From Neopestalotiopsis rosae (taxonomy: Eukaryota; Ascomycota; Sordariomycetes; Amphisphaeriales; Sporocadaceae), in the NCBI GenBank assembly GCA_023078685.1, contig JALGAS010000004.1, forward strand, positions 4,464,001 through 4,528,000: a DNA stretch of 64,000 nucleotides. Reading direction: 5' to 3'. A program made the translations under genes and the position numbers. The notes below the pieces were generated by a model, which was not told where the DNA came from, did not search any database, and was given only the letters and a program-made list of their open reading frames with translations. Shown here in pieces: positions 12,838 through 25,065 of the stretch (within the stretch, counting starts at the first letter, position 1; every line of letters starts with the position of its first letter).

Positions 12838-15255
12838 ATGAGTGCCATCTCCTCAACGGCCTGCCGGCGCTGCCGAGCGCAAAAGGTACGAAAGCTGAAG
12901 TCAGCGCCACCCACCAGACTACAGGTATTCTAGAGTATACCAGCTCACGCAGCGTTGCAGCTACGATGCTCGCGGGAGATGCCGGAGTGTGCGCGCTGTT
13001 GCCGGCTTGGCAGTCACTGTTCATATCCGGTCCCTCCTGACCGGAAGCACCTCGCCTCCATCAGGTCATCGGCGCGAGGACGACGGCCATCGCATGAAGC
13101 GAATCAACACCAGCTCACACCAGGGCGCCCTCTCCAACATGCAGAGGCTACCGCAGACCCTGCAGGGGTGAGCAGTGCAGACGATCAGGACTTCATACTG
13201 CACGACAAGAGTGCACAGAAAGTGCTCATCGAGTTATTCTTTACTTGCAATTTCAATGCGACCCTGATATTCCACCAACCCTCTTTCATGCGCCGATGGA
13301 GGGAAAATAGGCTGCCGCTGACGTTGCTGCTGCCGGTCTGCGCCATGGCGACCAAGTACGAATACACTGTGCCTTTGGATACTGCAAGTCATTGCTAACT
13401 TGTTCGCAGTTTCGCAACGTCCGCTTCATTCAACAAGCATCCAGACATATACGTTCTTGGTCAATTTGGAAATAAATTGGAAGATGTTGGCAAGCAATGG
13501 GCTCTTCGGGCTGGAGGTCAGGTCTTACAAGATATGGAACAACCAACTCTCGATAGTGTTCAAGCTTGTCAAGTGCTGGCAATATACTGGTTTGCTTACA
13601 GCGATCACCGTCGAAACAATACATTTTCTGGTAAGTGGTACCGCGAACTCTTGTTACCGCCCTGAGGATTGATCCTGATATTTCCTAGCTATTGCATACA
13701 GAGCAATCCGTACCATGGCTACCGATGAAAGAGAAGAAGACACACCCGATGTCGAGCAGTCGCCAGGGCAGCTGATACTTTATGAAAACATTCGCCGCTG
13801 TTTCTGGACATCCTGGATGGCAAATTGTGTAGATTCGGATCACTACGTTGTTGGCTCCTCAATTGATCCAGTGGTGCTCGCGCTTCCCCTACCGATTTCT
13901 GAAGAAGCGTATCGGGACGGCGAGGCAGAACATCAGGGAAATCTTGCGCAGTTTGTCGAAGACCGAGGAGCCAGAGCGACAAGTGGCTGCTCCACAACCA
14001 TATCTGTTAAAGCTGAGTTGATGAAAATGGTGCTTACTTGGTAAGTATCAGGAGTTGGTTTCTAAGTACATTGGTGCAAACAGTGCTAATTATGTCTATA
14101 CTAGGGCTAGAGTTTGCGACCATATGGAGATGCGAAAGCGAGTCCCAATGAGTGAGACGATCACGAGTCTCTTTGCACTAGACCACACTATCAGACGATG
14201 GCACGAAGGACTTCCCGAGGCATTCAAATATAATCGAGAAAATTTGCACGAGCAACTTGTCGTGAAGCAAGAACCCTTCTTCAGCACAATACACACATCA
14301 TATCATCAGTTCCGGCTTGTTTTACATTCTACCCTAGTGCCAGGCTTCGGTGGACGTGCAGCCCCCGAAGAGCTTCCGCTGGAGTTTGTCGAAAGCTATG
14401 CGAGAGTGGCTCTCAATAGCGTACAAACACTGTCAACCATAGCAAGAGATCTCCAGGCCATTGACTGGGATCCTGCGACTCTGGCGCCATTCATGGGATA
14501 TTGCATGTACGCATCGACAACAATTCATGTGAATATCTTGAAAAGGACATCCCATGCAGCAGCTACTACGAGATCGAACATACTGGCAGCCTTGAGACTA
14601 TTGCAGGGTATGAAGCCATACTGGAGATACATGGAGAGATTTGTACGTACTTTACTACCCGATGGACTCGCTAAAGTGCTGTAAGGCACGTATGCTAATT
14701 TCCTTCCCGCACCAGTGGGACTACATCGGAGTTACAGACAAAACAGACAACAAAAAGAGAAGCATTGAAGATTTTATTGAAGACATCAGTCTGTCGACCG
14801 CTGATACCCATGTACCTGGGTCGCAAACGCAGAATCCCCCGCAAATCCCAAGAACTCCTAAGCTGATGGATGCACCGGAACCATTACTACCATACAGTCC
14901 TCGCATGCTCAAATCGTTCGTCGATGGACCTTCAAAGCGTAGACTGAACACCATGGACAAGAACGACACCATGGTCAGGGGACAATCGCAACCCTTGACG
15001 AGTGCTACCGTGCAGCTCATCGAAAACAGCCCTCCCATAATGGGACTATCCACACTACCAGAAGACACCATGGATTGCGGGAGTGCGCCAATTGACTGGC
15101 CAAGCTTCCAAGACATGGATCTGAATATTTTTGATTGTACAACTTTGCCAGATAACCAACTCAACATAACCAGCAATCAATGGGAGCCCACAGAACAAGT
15201 TCAGACGCCCGACATATCAATTGATGAGCTCATTGTGAGCTGCTTTTCAACATAG
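12838..15255 (+). CDS. Zn2Cys6 transcription factor with fungal-specific regulatory domain
   Basis: Six exons fit in frame: 12838-12885, 12961-13355, 13410-13630, 13689-14040, 14105-14642 and 14716-15255, giving 697 residues. The first intron splits the DNA-binding domain; after splicing, six Cys lie in the spacing CX2CX6CX6CX2CX6C (ACRRCRAQKLRC ... CARCCRLGSHC, residues 9-36). A middle region (about 110-500) with FHQPSFMRRW, RRCFWTSWMANC and HQFRLVLHSTLVPGF matches the fungal transcription factor domain. The acidic tail is rich in Asp and Gln, fitting an activation region. It is a nuclear regulator; targets are unknown, since no metabolic cluster adjoins it. Confidence 0.88.
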
Positions 15256-15727
15256 AAGTTCCGTTGATTTACGTTCCTATCAAGTCTGACGAGGCATGTA
15301 TGAGACAAAGGACGGGTGACCTGACATCCAGGAAAAGTAAGTTGCCATTACATGTGCGAAGGATTTATGTCTAGCGAGAGTGACTTTGGGAACTTCGTAT
15401 AGATGCTGGGTGTCAGGTTTGAAATATGATGCAATCATGAGACTATGCTCATCATCCTTTGGGTTTCAGTTGACCAGCGGCAATGTGCATTTTGGCTGCG
15501 CCACGTTAGTCGCTTCCCATTCGCTCACTGCAGACAGAGCAAATCTGCCTCGTCATACTAACGGGGCGCCGCCTACGCTACCACGGGTCAGGCTTACAAA
15601 GGGAGCATTCTCCTGCTCCAAAGTCTTTCCCCTCTTTCATATCTTTTAGCTTTCATGATCATCTACAAGGCCCTCCTAGCGGACAACAATTAACTACATC
15701 GTCAACAGCATCATTAACCCTTCAGAT
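15256..15727. other. Spacer and promoter of the kinase gene
   Basis: 472 bp with no coding signal. A pyrimidine-rich stretch near 15610-15650 lies upstream of the kinase ATG, as is common in fungal promoters. Confidence 0.4.
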
Positions 15728-16840
15728 ATGCCCCACATCTTTCTTAAATCTGATTTCCAGCATGGAAGCGGTGCCGTTCTCAGAGCTGGGTCTGTTTACC
15801 CGGTATTATGGGATCGAAATGGGTACTACGTGAAGACGGATGGTGAAGAGATGATTATTCCTACCGAGATATGTGGCCACATGGATGCATTGGATACAAA
15901 CGCTTTCAAATTTCAACGTTCTCTCGGCGAAGGCGCATTTGGGGAGGTGAAGGCCGTATCACACCCGTCGACTCCGGGAACGTTGTACGCCAAGAAGTCG
16001 ATTCCGATCAAGAGTATCAACGATACAAAGCTTTATAGCGAAGTCAGGCGCCTAGGTCAAATCGGATGGCTTCGTCACGGTGTCTCATTCTGTCAGATCA
16101 GTGGCACAGCAACCATGCTTAACATCTACATGTTGCCGGTTGCAGAGAACAACTTGGCGGGATTCTATGAATCCAGGGCTAGGCCGACAGAGAGAACTTT
16201 CGGAAACGACCAAGACCAGATCTTCAAATGGATCAATTGTCTCACGACGACATTGGCCCTCCTCCACAAGGCCGATATTGTCCACAGGGATATCAAACCT
16301 GAGAATCTGCTCATCTATCGAAGAGACATTCTTTTCACAGATTTCGGCATCGCAAATTCTCGTAACGATACGTCAGTAATGGAGAAGACAAGAACTGAAG
16401 GTACTTACACATGGATGCCGCCAGAAGCTGTAAACTACGAAAATAACAACGTTTATCGAGCGGGAAGTTTGGGCGACGTGTTTTCACTCGGTTGTGTCAT
16501 ATATGAGATGCTCGAACATTCAGTGCCGCGCGAGCTCTCAAACGGTGTCTTACCCAGCCGGAGGGATGAGATCCTCACATACCATATGCAGGTCACAAAC
16601 GAAGGGGGGCTTTCTGGGCACGTGGAAAAATTCATAGAGCGCTCGAAGAGGCTTAAGGGCACTCTGAATGAGGAGAAACGAAGACAGCTTGAGCTGATTG
16701 AAGAACTACTCACCATTGTCGCTAGAAGAATGGTTGTACACAGAGACCAGCGGGCGAGTGCCACAGAAGCAGCATCGCTCATCAAAACAGCCATGAAAAA
16801 TAGAAAGATGGTCATCGTGTGCTGTGGTGAGGATATCTGA
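15728..16840 (+). CDS. Serine/threonine protein kinase, active-site residues present
   Basis: A single exon of 370 residues. The glycine loop GEGAFGEV is at 67-74, the ATP-binding Lys in YAKK at 87-90, a helix-C Glu near 105, the catalytic loop HRDIKPENLL at 186-195 and DFG at 205-207, followed by GTYTWMPPEA in place of the usual APE segment and GDVFSLGCVIYEM. All catalytic residues are therefore present. The N-terminal 60 residues form an extra region with no recognised domain. Class cannot be fixed; the short, divergent N-lobe fits lineage-specific fungal kinases. It lies 789 bp upstream of a degenerate kinase on the same strand. Confidence 0.88.
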   Translation: MPHIFLKSDFQHGSGAVLRAGSVYPVLWDRNGYYVKTDGEEMIIPTEICGHMDALDTNAFKFQRSLGEGAFGEVKAVSHPSTPGTLYAKKSIPIKSINDTKLYSEVRRLGQIGWLRHGVSFCQISGTATMLNIYMLPVAENNLAGFYESRARPTERTFGNDQDQIFKWINCLTTTLALLHKADIVHRDIKPENLLIYRRDILFTDFGIANSRNDTSVMEKTRTEGTYTWMPPEAVNYENNNVYRAGSLGDVFSLGCVIYEMLEHSVPRELSNGVLPSRRDEILTYHMQVTNEGGLSGHVEKFIERSKRLKGTLNEEKRRQLELIEELLTIVARRMVVHRDQRASATEAASLIKTAMKNRKMVIVCCGEDI

Positions 16841-17629
16841 GAGTTTGAGGGTTACCTGGGGTTTTCTTGGTATGCAATCACACTCTTTATAAAAAGCTTT
16901 GTTGCATGAATATAAATACATATTGTTAACCCGGGGGCAGAGGCTTTTTGCAATGCCGATTATAATTCGCTGGCACCATGCTGATGGGTGAAGTGCGGCA
17001 ACCACTTAGTGTCCCAGGGCTTCTGGGGCTATGGTGGTACGCTAGTCCAGGTGATACTGTGCAGCTGTCAGGTTAGGGTAAAATGTTCTTGTCAGCGGGT
17101 TCACCACCCAGGCATTTCGATTCCTCGTCGGCAAAACCTAGCAGCCCGATCCTGGAGAATTTAAAAATCAATTTAGACATAGCGAGGTGATAGTGTTCAA
17201 CTGAGGAATCATTCATCTCAAGTGCATGTGCGGTGCACAGTGGACAGTCAAGTTGAAAGCTGGTTGGCTGCGCTGGCCTTGTGGAATGCTGCCAGCATTC
17301 CGAACTGCGACAAAGGGCTGTCTCACCTGCGCTTAGGAGTACTGGGCAAATCTTTCCCTTTGAACATTCGCAATACGGCGGAGTAAGCTCGGTGCGACGC
17401 ATCCGGCCAAATGTCAAGATTCCGCGACATACAGCATTTCGTGACATGTCGTCCCACCCACCATGGACCACTCGGAGATTCCCTGTGTGACAGTGCAGTG
17501 ATGACCTCTCCAACGCAGGATATTGCACTCGTATAATTTCCTGTAGTATGGCTACTGCAAGATTCCCAAACGATTGACAACGCTGAAATAAAAGCAAAGT
17601 CTGCAACTACAAAATTATTGCAATAAAAT
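16841..17629. other. Spacer between the two kinase genes, no gene seen
   Basis: Nearly 800 bp. A long open frame on the minus strand starts only with TTG and has no family likeness, so it is not called. Confidence 0.45.
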
Positions 17630-19252
17630 ATGGCAAAACCTGCTCGAGGTTCGTGGGCAGGAAAAAACACCATGCAACAAAGCGAAGAACATCATGTTGA
17701 TCGCGACAGAAATTCATTTTTACACCAAGGACAGATATTGAACGACCGATATAGACTGATTCACCATCTTGGCCATGATTCAACCGGGGTATTCTGGCTG
17801 TGTCATGATCGCTCCGATGCAGATGCACCGTGGAAGCTGATTACGATTATCGAGTCAGACAACCAGGACGGAGTGGAACGGCTTGAAGCTGTGACCAATC
17901 TTGCCGGAGAGAATAGCCAGAATGGCATTACTGAGCATCGCAACATCTGTTTGCCTGTGGATAACTTCTTCCTGACCGGCCCTCACGGTATGCGGCTGTG
18001 TTTGGTGACAGAACTCATGGGCCCAAACATGTTGGACACGGCACGCGACGACCCAGAGTTGATACGATCAATTTGCTTCCAGGTGTGCAAGGGGTTGCAG
18101 TACCTGCATGATCGTGGTGTGCGCCATGGCAACCTTCGGCCTTCGAGCATTCATCTACAGGTCAGCGAAACGATACAAGCCATTACAGAATTCGAGATGC
18201 AAAGGATACTTGACGCGACAGATACACGGAAAAAGCATTCTGAAGATTATGGTGGAGGGATCGAATGGCCACAGGAACTGCAGCATTTGTTAATTCCAGA
18301 TAAAGTGTGTGTCGGTGGACTCGAGTCACTGTCTTGTGCTCCAAAGCGAACCAAGATGACAAGCGGCACAATCAGGTATGCTTCTCCAGAACTCTTATTA
18401 GGGATCGAGCATACACTTGCGGCGGATACTTGGTCCCTCGCTTGCACGTTCGCCGAGATTCGCACTGGCCAAAGTCTCTTCGGCGAAAGATGCAGATCAA
18501 AGGCGAGCATGGTGGCAGGCTACGAACGGTATCTGGGGCCTCTGCCTGAACCTCATCGCGCTGCTTGGGAGAAAGTACCGGCCATTGACCGCGAGCGAAT
18601 GGACGACGATACAGTCGAGAATGCCCTACCAAGCGAGTTCGAGGAGGACTATGCTGCCAGTTCCATCTACTCGGCTATCGCAAGAGAAGCTCCAGCAAGC
18701 AAACAGAATCTACCAAATCAGTATGATTGTGAGAGGACACAGAACATTGGATGCCGGCTATCTAAGGCAGAGGTCCTGATCTTCGGCGATCTGCTGTGCA
18801 GGACCCTGAAATACGACGTTGAAGAAAGGTTGACCATTAGTGAAATCATGGAACACTCGTGGTTTTCGTCCAGATTTCGCAGATCCCCTCCAATCCAAGT
18901 CAACCAGGCGACCACCATCCCGCCATCCGCCGACGACCATACACAAGCTACCGTGAATGACAACAGCCAGAAAGTCCGCAGGCGACTGACGGTCATGCAG
19001 AAAAAGGGGAGCTCTAAACCTGATACGAACAACTACCAGGCAGTCCGGCTGAGACATACAAAGACAATTCGATCTGGGCATAGCTCTAAGTTTGATCTCA
19101 TGAACAGTGGAATAGGCGGATTCATATTGGGCTTGGCAATGGCGACAGTCTTTTGGACCCTGTTGATCATCGCTAAGCTGAAGCCAGTGACCAGCCAGAC
19201 ACCCAACGCGATGGTCGTGGAACGAATTGCAAATTCCGTCTTTGGGATCTAA
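17630..19252 (+). CDS. SRPK-like pseudokinase with C-terminal membrane anchor
   Basis: A single exon of 540 residues. The fold is that of an SRPK-type kinase: LNDRYRLIHHLGHDSTGVFWL at about 37-57, WKL with a candidate ATP-binding Lys at 69, QVCKGLQYLHDRGVRHGNLR around 151-170, GTIRYASPELLLG and ADTWSLACTFAE. The catalytic Asp of the HxD loop is replaced by Asn (HGN, about 166-168) and no DFG is seen, so phosphotransfer is unlikely. A hydrophobic segment near 505-528 (GFILGLAMATVFWTLLII) followed by a short tail suggests tail anchoring in a membrane. The likely role is scaffolding or regulation. A direct functional link to the upstream kinase is only suggested by position. Confidence 0.8.
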   Translation: MAKPARGSWAGKNTMQQSEEHHVDRDRNSFLHQGQILNDRYRLIHHLGHDSTGVFWLCHDRSDADAPWKLITIIESDNQDGVERLEAVTNLAGENSQNGITEHRNICLPVDNFFLTGPHGMRLCLVTELMGPNMLDTARDDPELIRSICFQVCKGLQYLHDRGVRHGNLRPSSIHLQVSETIQAITEFEMQRILDATDTRKKHSEDYGGGIEWPQELQHLLIPDKVCVGGLESLSCAPKRTKMTSGTIRYASPELLLGIEHTLAADTWSLACTFAEIRTGQSLFGERCRSKASMVAGYERYLGPLPEPHRAAWEKVPAIDRERMDDDTVENALPSEFEEDYAASSIYSAIAREAPASKQNLPNQYDCERTQNIGCRLSKAEVLIFGDLLCRTLKYDVEERLTISEIMEHSWFSSRFRRSPPIQVNQATTIPPSADDHTQATVNDNSQKVRRRLTVMQKKGSSKPDTNNYQAVRLRHTKTIRSGHSSKFDLMNSGIGGFILGLAMATVFWTLLIIAKLKPVTSQTPNAMVVERIANSVFGI

Positions 19253-21116
19253 ATCGAGCTCCACGAGCTTTGATGACGAAATCAGACTGGACAGAGACAA
19301 AGCCTATGTAAAGGAACAATGTGTAACATTCATGGTAATGGGGCATCTTGTCATTATTGGGCTACTGTACATTTTTGTGATTTTGGATACTTTTGTGCAA
19401 CTTTGTATTAATGAATTTTGCATGCATTAGTTTTGACAAAATTAGTTTCTACAAGAAAGGATTAGCATCATGCGCCTCTTTGACTTTCTTTCTTTGTTCC
19501 CACTCGCTTTTGGTGTGACAGTAGCCTGGGCGCCGCACTAGTCGCTCGATTTCCGTTTGCGGCGAAAAATGTCACTGATTTGGGCTGCAGCGCTGGGCGG
19601 GTTATCAGTAAAAGTGGGACAGAGTATGCGCGCGGCTCAAGCTAATTGCCCAGGCAGACGCTGGCTGCAGCGCGCGCGCAATCAGTGAACTCCAGGGCAA
19701 CTAGTATTAATGCACCTTGAATTTCTCAATGTCTCAACCTTTTTCTTTCCTTCTCCCTCATTCACGGTTTGATGTCATTCACGGTTTGATGTCACGCCAT
19801 CAGCCGCTCCAAGGAGCCGCCAGCCTCCAGAGGTAACGGCCGTTGGAACAACTGTTCGCTTGACCAACATACCCGAGTCATGTCGTTCGAGCCTAGCGTT
19901 CTCTTCCAGTGTCTTGATCGAAGCTTTCGTGCTCGGTCAGTCAGCTTCAGGACCAATTCGTACCAGCATGTTCGTAACGAGGACCCCCTCATCGTCGTCT
20001 TCATTGATGCACAATGGGGGGCATCCAACTTTACGATGCCGATGCGTGACCGGATGGGGCAGCCTCCCTGGACTTTATACGCAACAGGCTGTAAACCTTT
20101 ACCCCCGGACCCCATCCAGCCCTCTTGATCTCTCCGGATTTCAAGCAGTGCATGTCACTCGGTTCGGTTTAGGTGAATGGATGCCTACCTGCCGCCCAAG
20201 TGGCCAAGAGGAGGTCTAGCTCGCAGACCACGCGCGCGCACGGAGTCAACCGTCTGGGGGGAAGACAGTAGATCCGGCGTGGTCGACCAGCTATAACACG
20301 CGTGTCAATGTTCATCTCAACCCACTCGCCAAGGTCCTCACTTTGTTTTTTCGAGGCTGCTGGTTGTGGGATGAGCAACGCGGACCATCCAGTGTGCAGA
20401 AAATAATCCAGTGCTGGTGTTGGACAACCCTCCTTAACGATCAAGCCTGGGTTCATAAGAGGAAGGTCCCGCCCTTGAGTTGCGTGCTTGGCTGGGTTCC
20501 CTCGCACGCGATCGGTTCCTTGGTGGCCTGGACAAGCTCTCTGGTTCCGAAGAGCGGTCGATCATTTTGATCACCACCAATTTTTTGTTTACCTCATCAT
20601 GGATAGTTACTGAAGTTTCTATCAGTCATCCTGATGCCAACCAATTTTTTTTTTCATTGTGCCATTCAGCTTGCCTGAAGGTGTGAAGAAAAGCAATGTG
20701 AATTACATTTATTGGTTCCCACGGGCGGTCAAGATTGCAAACTCTCTGTTGTCGTCTAACAGGTACAGTAACGCAACTGAATAAGCAGGCTTCCAACACA
20801 AGGGAACTGTCATTCCAGCACAGCGTTTGCAGTTGGCACAGAGACAAGACTGTAGTGGATGAGTTTGACCAATGAAGCAATCAATACTTGTCAGTGCATT
20901 ACTCATGTATGAACATATCGGCCAGGCCTATGTATTCTCTCAATGAAAAATTGATTCCCAGGATAACACACTCAAACAAAGCCACATCACTCATGCCGAA
21001 ATCGCATCTCCAATAAACCTATCACGCATCACTGTAGCTTCCATCTACTGATATCCGTCGCGTCGACCCTAAGCTCGTCCGAGACAGCAACCGGAACACT
21101 GCTAGAATACTCGGCA
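19253..21116. other. Intergenic region, no gene seen
   Basis: About 1.9 kb with a perfect 17-bp direct repeat at 19760-19793 and several T-runs. Open frames on both strands are short and unrelated to known families. Confidence 0.5.
19760..19793. repeat. Perfect 17-bp tandem direct repeat
   Basis: attcacggtttgatgtc occurs twice in direct succession. It is too short to assign a role. Confidence 0.85.
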
Positions 21117-21736
21117 TCAGATCATCGCCAATGCGAAAGCAGCACCGGCAAGCACATTTGCAGCCACAGCCGTCGGAATAGACCCAGCATTGGGCGTCGT
21201 GGTGGAAGCAGCAGCGCCGCCCGCAGTGGTGGTCGGAGTCTGCGTGGTCACGATGGTGCTTCCAGAGGTCGTAATGGTCGCAACCGTTGGGGTGGCGGTA
21301 GTGGTTGCGCCAGTAGTGGTGGAACTTCCACCAGTGGTGGTGGTAGCGCCAGCGAGATCTAGAGTCCAGCCGCAGGTGCGCATTAACTCAGTCACGTCTA
21401 CAAGAGAGAAGTTAGTGTCGAGAGCAGCAATACGTTCGGAGTGCACGCAAGCTCACCGTTGTCAACGCGGTCATCGTCGTCTCGGTCTTCGTTGTTGTAG
21501 ACGCAGACAGCGCAGGTGTTGAGCATGGACTGCGCATTGGACGTGTTGCAAACGCAACTGTTGTAGTCACGCTCATTTTGAGTCTGGTCGTCGCAGGTAG
21601 TGCCGATTGTGAAGAGCTGCTGGCAGTTTGAGTCGGTTCGGCAGGCCGTAGGGACGTCTCCGGTATCCACAACGTTCTCGGCGGCGGCAACCTTGAGAAG
21701 AACGGCCAGGGAAGCGAGTTGAGTGATGAGCTGCAT
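21117..21736 (-). CDS. Small secreted Cys-containing protein, probably GPI-anchored
   Basis: Two exons (21736-21457, 21397-21117; 59-bp intron) encode 186 residues. Residues 1-19 (MQLITQLASLAVLLKVAAA) form a signal peptide. The middle carries about nine Cys in spacings such as TACRTDSNC, TTCDD, CVCN and CAVCVYNN, with the last in RTCGW after the splice. A Thr/Ser-rich stalk follows (GATTTTGGSSTTTGATTT), and the C-terminus is hydrophobic (ANVLAGAAFALAMI), as in GPI signals. The Cys spacing is not that of CFEM. It is likely a wall-bound protein; function unknown. Strong start context and frame closure across the intron support the model. Confidence 0.82.
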
Positions 21737-23981
21737 GATGAAGATGCCAATTCAAGGTTCTGATGTGTTAAATTGTGATGTGATATGGGGTCTGTTTGTT
21801 GTAGTTTCTTGTGTATGTCAATTGATGTTTTCGATGACCAAGTTTGGTTCCTTCGTTGCTTGTTTTATACAGAAGACCTTCACGATCTAAGAGGCGCAGT
21901 GTACTGGGCCTTTTGGACTTTACAGACTGAATTCGTAGATCGTCTTCGTGCATACGCATTCCAAATTCTCTAGAATGGACCGAAATAGCACACTGCGACC
22001 TCACGATCTTCACAAAGCGCAACAAACTTGCTGTGGGGTCTTAAGATGTGTGCAGCTGTTGTCGTACTGCACATCGATGAGGGAAAATGCGATGGTGATC
22101 TGGGCACAGCCTCCTTCTTGAAGCTGAGGAAATAGAGTTGGACGCCAACACGAACAACAAGACCAACCAATTGGCACACGTCATTTCCGCCCTGCCCAGA
22201 CTTCAAGCTTGAAATTATGCATATGCTGGCGGGTGGAGAAAGCCAAGTCTTACAGCAAGTCATCCTTTTGCCCGACGCGTCGTACCGAATGGAGAGAAAG
22301 GAAGGAGATAGCAAATGGATCGGACATATCATGTATCGGGGACAATCTGATTATGTGCTGTCTTTCATTATGATCACTTGCATATGGTAAACGGCAAGAC
22401 TGAGAAACCGGCCGACCCAGCTTCGATTCAATTCTCAACGATGCATCATATCATGAGTTAATCGTGTTATGACTGTCGCTCTGTACAGCGAGAACGCTCC
22501 CCAGCAGCCGAATTTCAATTTCCTGACAATGAAGACTGTCTGTCGAAATGCGCCCATTGAGGGAGATGCAATTGTACGTAAGCTTTTGCAAGTGGCTGTG
22601 AATGATCAGCGTTCATCCATCAAGTCACACCTGGACATTCGTGTATGCAAGGCTATCTGCTATGGCGGTCAAGTGCTCCCTAGTGTTGACGTTGCCTCAG
22701 TCGTGGCCCTGCATGCAAAGTATGATCGATTGGCGCAGTCGCATCAGGCACCAGCGGGAATAGGTACCGGAGCTTGCGGAGCCACATTGGGTGATGATTG
22801 TTGCAGCACGCTGAGACAAGCCAAGCATTCTTGGGTACTCTTGGTACTTCTTGGTAATTCGATTGCCGCGGACCCTATAGGATGCAGTCCATTCTGCTCC
22901 CGTCTTGGCATCCACGCTACACACGTCGGCCAAGAACTCCGCCCCCGTGCCGCTGCGTACGCCCTATGTGGAGAACCGACGCTGCCAGCCTCAAGAGATC
23001 GTCAGACTTCGTTTGATTGATGCCGTGTTAGTGTTATCGCCATTCTTCTTTGAATTATAACGACGACGGAAATGGGAAGAGACCATTGATGGCAAAGCTT
23101 TCGCTGTATAGTGTACTCTCATGGTTAAAGCCATTCCCAAACTGACTCCGCTAACAGATGGATACTCATAGCACTTTGTAGTATGTCACTCTTTGTAGCG
23201 TAAAAGTCACACCCGTCAACACTTTAGCAGGTAGACCAGCTACACGGCTTTCTCACCTTGTACATCGCACATACAAGCGCTACGTTTTACGACAAGATTG
23301 CGAGAGTTGACTGACATGTATCATGAATCTCGCATATCTAGCTTCATACGTACCACTGATTTTGTTACATTTTGTGATTATTTCTGCATTATCGTGGGGA
23401 ATATGTCTTCGTCAACTGAGATTTACGTTTTGTAATGAGTATAATCGTTACGTGATTCAAGTTTCTAAGCTCACTCCGAGCCTATCAGATATCATACAAT
23501 GCGATTTCATTCATGTTCGCAATATTTGTTCCTGAAACATAGTCTCTTGTCAACGGATTACTCTTGAGCCTATCCTGGATTATGTCGGATATTCCTGAAT
23601 TATTTGCACTGCACTGTGCCTTTAGCAGGGTATCAAGTGTATTAGGGCCAGTAAGGGTGATAGGATGTGTCAAAAATTGGGAATTCGGCCAGAATACGGC
23701 TTGTGTTTGATTCGATATAGTCCTTCCTTCGCAGCGAATGTATATGAGCCACTGTCCACCGACGAACTGCTCGTACGTCGCTTTTTCACCCGTATGCCCC
23801 GTACGTATCGCTCCGACTTAGTGAAAGATGATTCATCGTGCCGGGAAAACCTCTAAGTGACCCTGATGTGCTGCAGTCGTGGTCGAGGTCTGTTGCTCCG
23901 GAAAGAGAAATTCCGCTCGCAAAATGACTAAAATACAAATTCGTCCCCATGGAAAATCCAGTTGAATCAAGCTTCTGCTGC
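21737..23981. other. Intergenic region, no gene seen
   Basis: About 2.2 kb. One plus-strand open frame of 183 codons (22469-23020) has a real ATG only inside and looks unlike any family; it is left uncalled. AT content rises towards 23300-23650. Confidence 0.45.
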
Positions 23982-24401
23982 TCACCGAGATTGATTATTT
24001 TCTTGTTGAAGCCTGGCATATATTGCCAACAGTATCATGGTGAAAGCTAAGCCAACCGCTTTGCCAACCGGAACTCCTCCAGCATCCAAGTCTAGAAAGA
24101 GAAGAATGCTGAGGACAAGTGCAAGTGTCAAAAGAATTCGAATCGCCCAGTCAACCCTGGCTATCATTCGCCCCAGCTCTTCTGCTAAGTCTGGCAGCCG
24201 TAGTATAAAATCTTTCAAAGCAATCATCGTTCGCGTCGGGACCCGTATCCAAGCCGAATCATGATGTCGCCATAAAGTCCCTTCATCAATATCATTTCCG
24301 AGTAACTCTGTTGTTTCATCGTTATCTTCGATGTTACGCAAATGTCTGCTGGGTGGTGGTGAAGACGACGACGCGATAACAAAACCACGGTCATAAGTCA
24401 T
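23982..24401 (-). CDS. Possible small membrane protein, unknown family
   Basis: An uninterrupted frame of 139 codons from the ATG at 24401. The N-terminal half is polar (ETTELLGNDIDEG) and the C-terminal half holds two likely TM segments, AIRILLTLALVLSILLFL and GKAVGLAFTMILLAIYA. The composition looks protein-like, including a helical PDLAEELGRMIARVDW stretch, but no family is recognised and no intron or neighbour supports it. It may be the end of a longer gene or chance. Confidence 0.35.
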   Translation of the reverse strand: MTYDRGFVIASSSSPPPSRHLRNIEDNDETTELLGNDIDEGTLWRHHDSAWIRVPTRTMIALKDFILRLPDLAEELGRMIARVDWAIRILLTLALVLSILLFLDLDAGGVPVGKAVGLAFTMILLAIYARLQQENNQSR

Positions 24402-25065
24402 TGTGTATAGACTTGACAAAAGCAAGGCGCACAACCCCGCGAGTACGCCTACTTGTTGCAGTTTGTGTTAAGGTTCACTTAGAATCCAACGCCAGGGAGG
24501 CCTAGGTGCAGCGATTTCCACAGCCTCTAGAAGGATATTCGGCGTGCTGGGCGAAACTTGAAGCGGCAGGTCGACTGTCATGCACAAGACGCAAATTTTC
24601 ATTAAGAGCCCAGGTCAGATTTGCAACTGTCGCTGAACAGCATCCAAGCCCATGATTACTTGTGTTCTGAGAAGCTCAAGCTGGCGTCTTGAATATGAAG
24701 TGATTGACACCTTTTCTTTTGAACGAATTCGCTTCAGGAGTTTTTGGCCCCCGCACCAAAGGCAGTGCAATCACCAGTGGGGGAGAAGGAGCTCAGCCGC
24801 CAGACATTGCGCCCGTGGTCAGCCTGTCACATTTGTGCTGCAAATATGACAAGGCTGGTATTCGCCTAGCCGAAAAGTCCAGGGGGATGGATCTTCTCCG
24901 CAAATAGACCAGTGCAACGGTAAGACCATTTACCCCGCCACTCCGTTAGAAACGCGAGAAACGTCTGAAGCTTTCGCGATCAAACATCGTGGATTGTAGA
25001 TCCGCGGTCGAGAAAAAGTTTATTGTCAGGCCATTGATACCTGAATACATACTTTCCTTGGCCTA
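24402..25065. other. Spacer upstream of the NACHT gene
   Basis: 664 bp with no convincing coding sequence; contains the promoter of the gene starting at 25066. Confidence 0.4.

Noticed and set aside
17073..17606. 177-codon minus-strand open frame between the kinases
   Set aside because: It starts only with TTG, overlaps the promoter of the pseudokinase and has no family likeness.
22469..23020. 183-codon plus-strand open frame
   Set aside because: Composition not protein-like, no family motif, no conserved splice sites.
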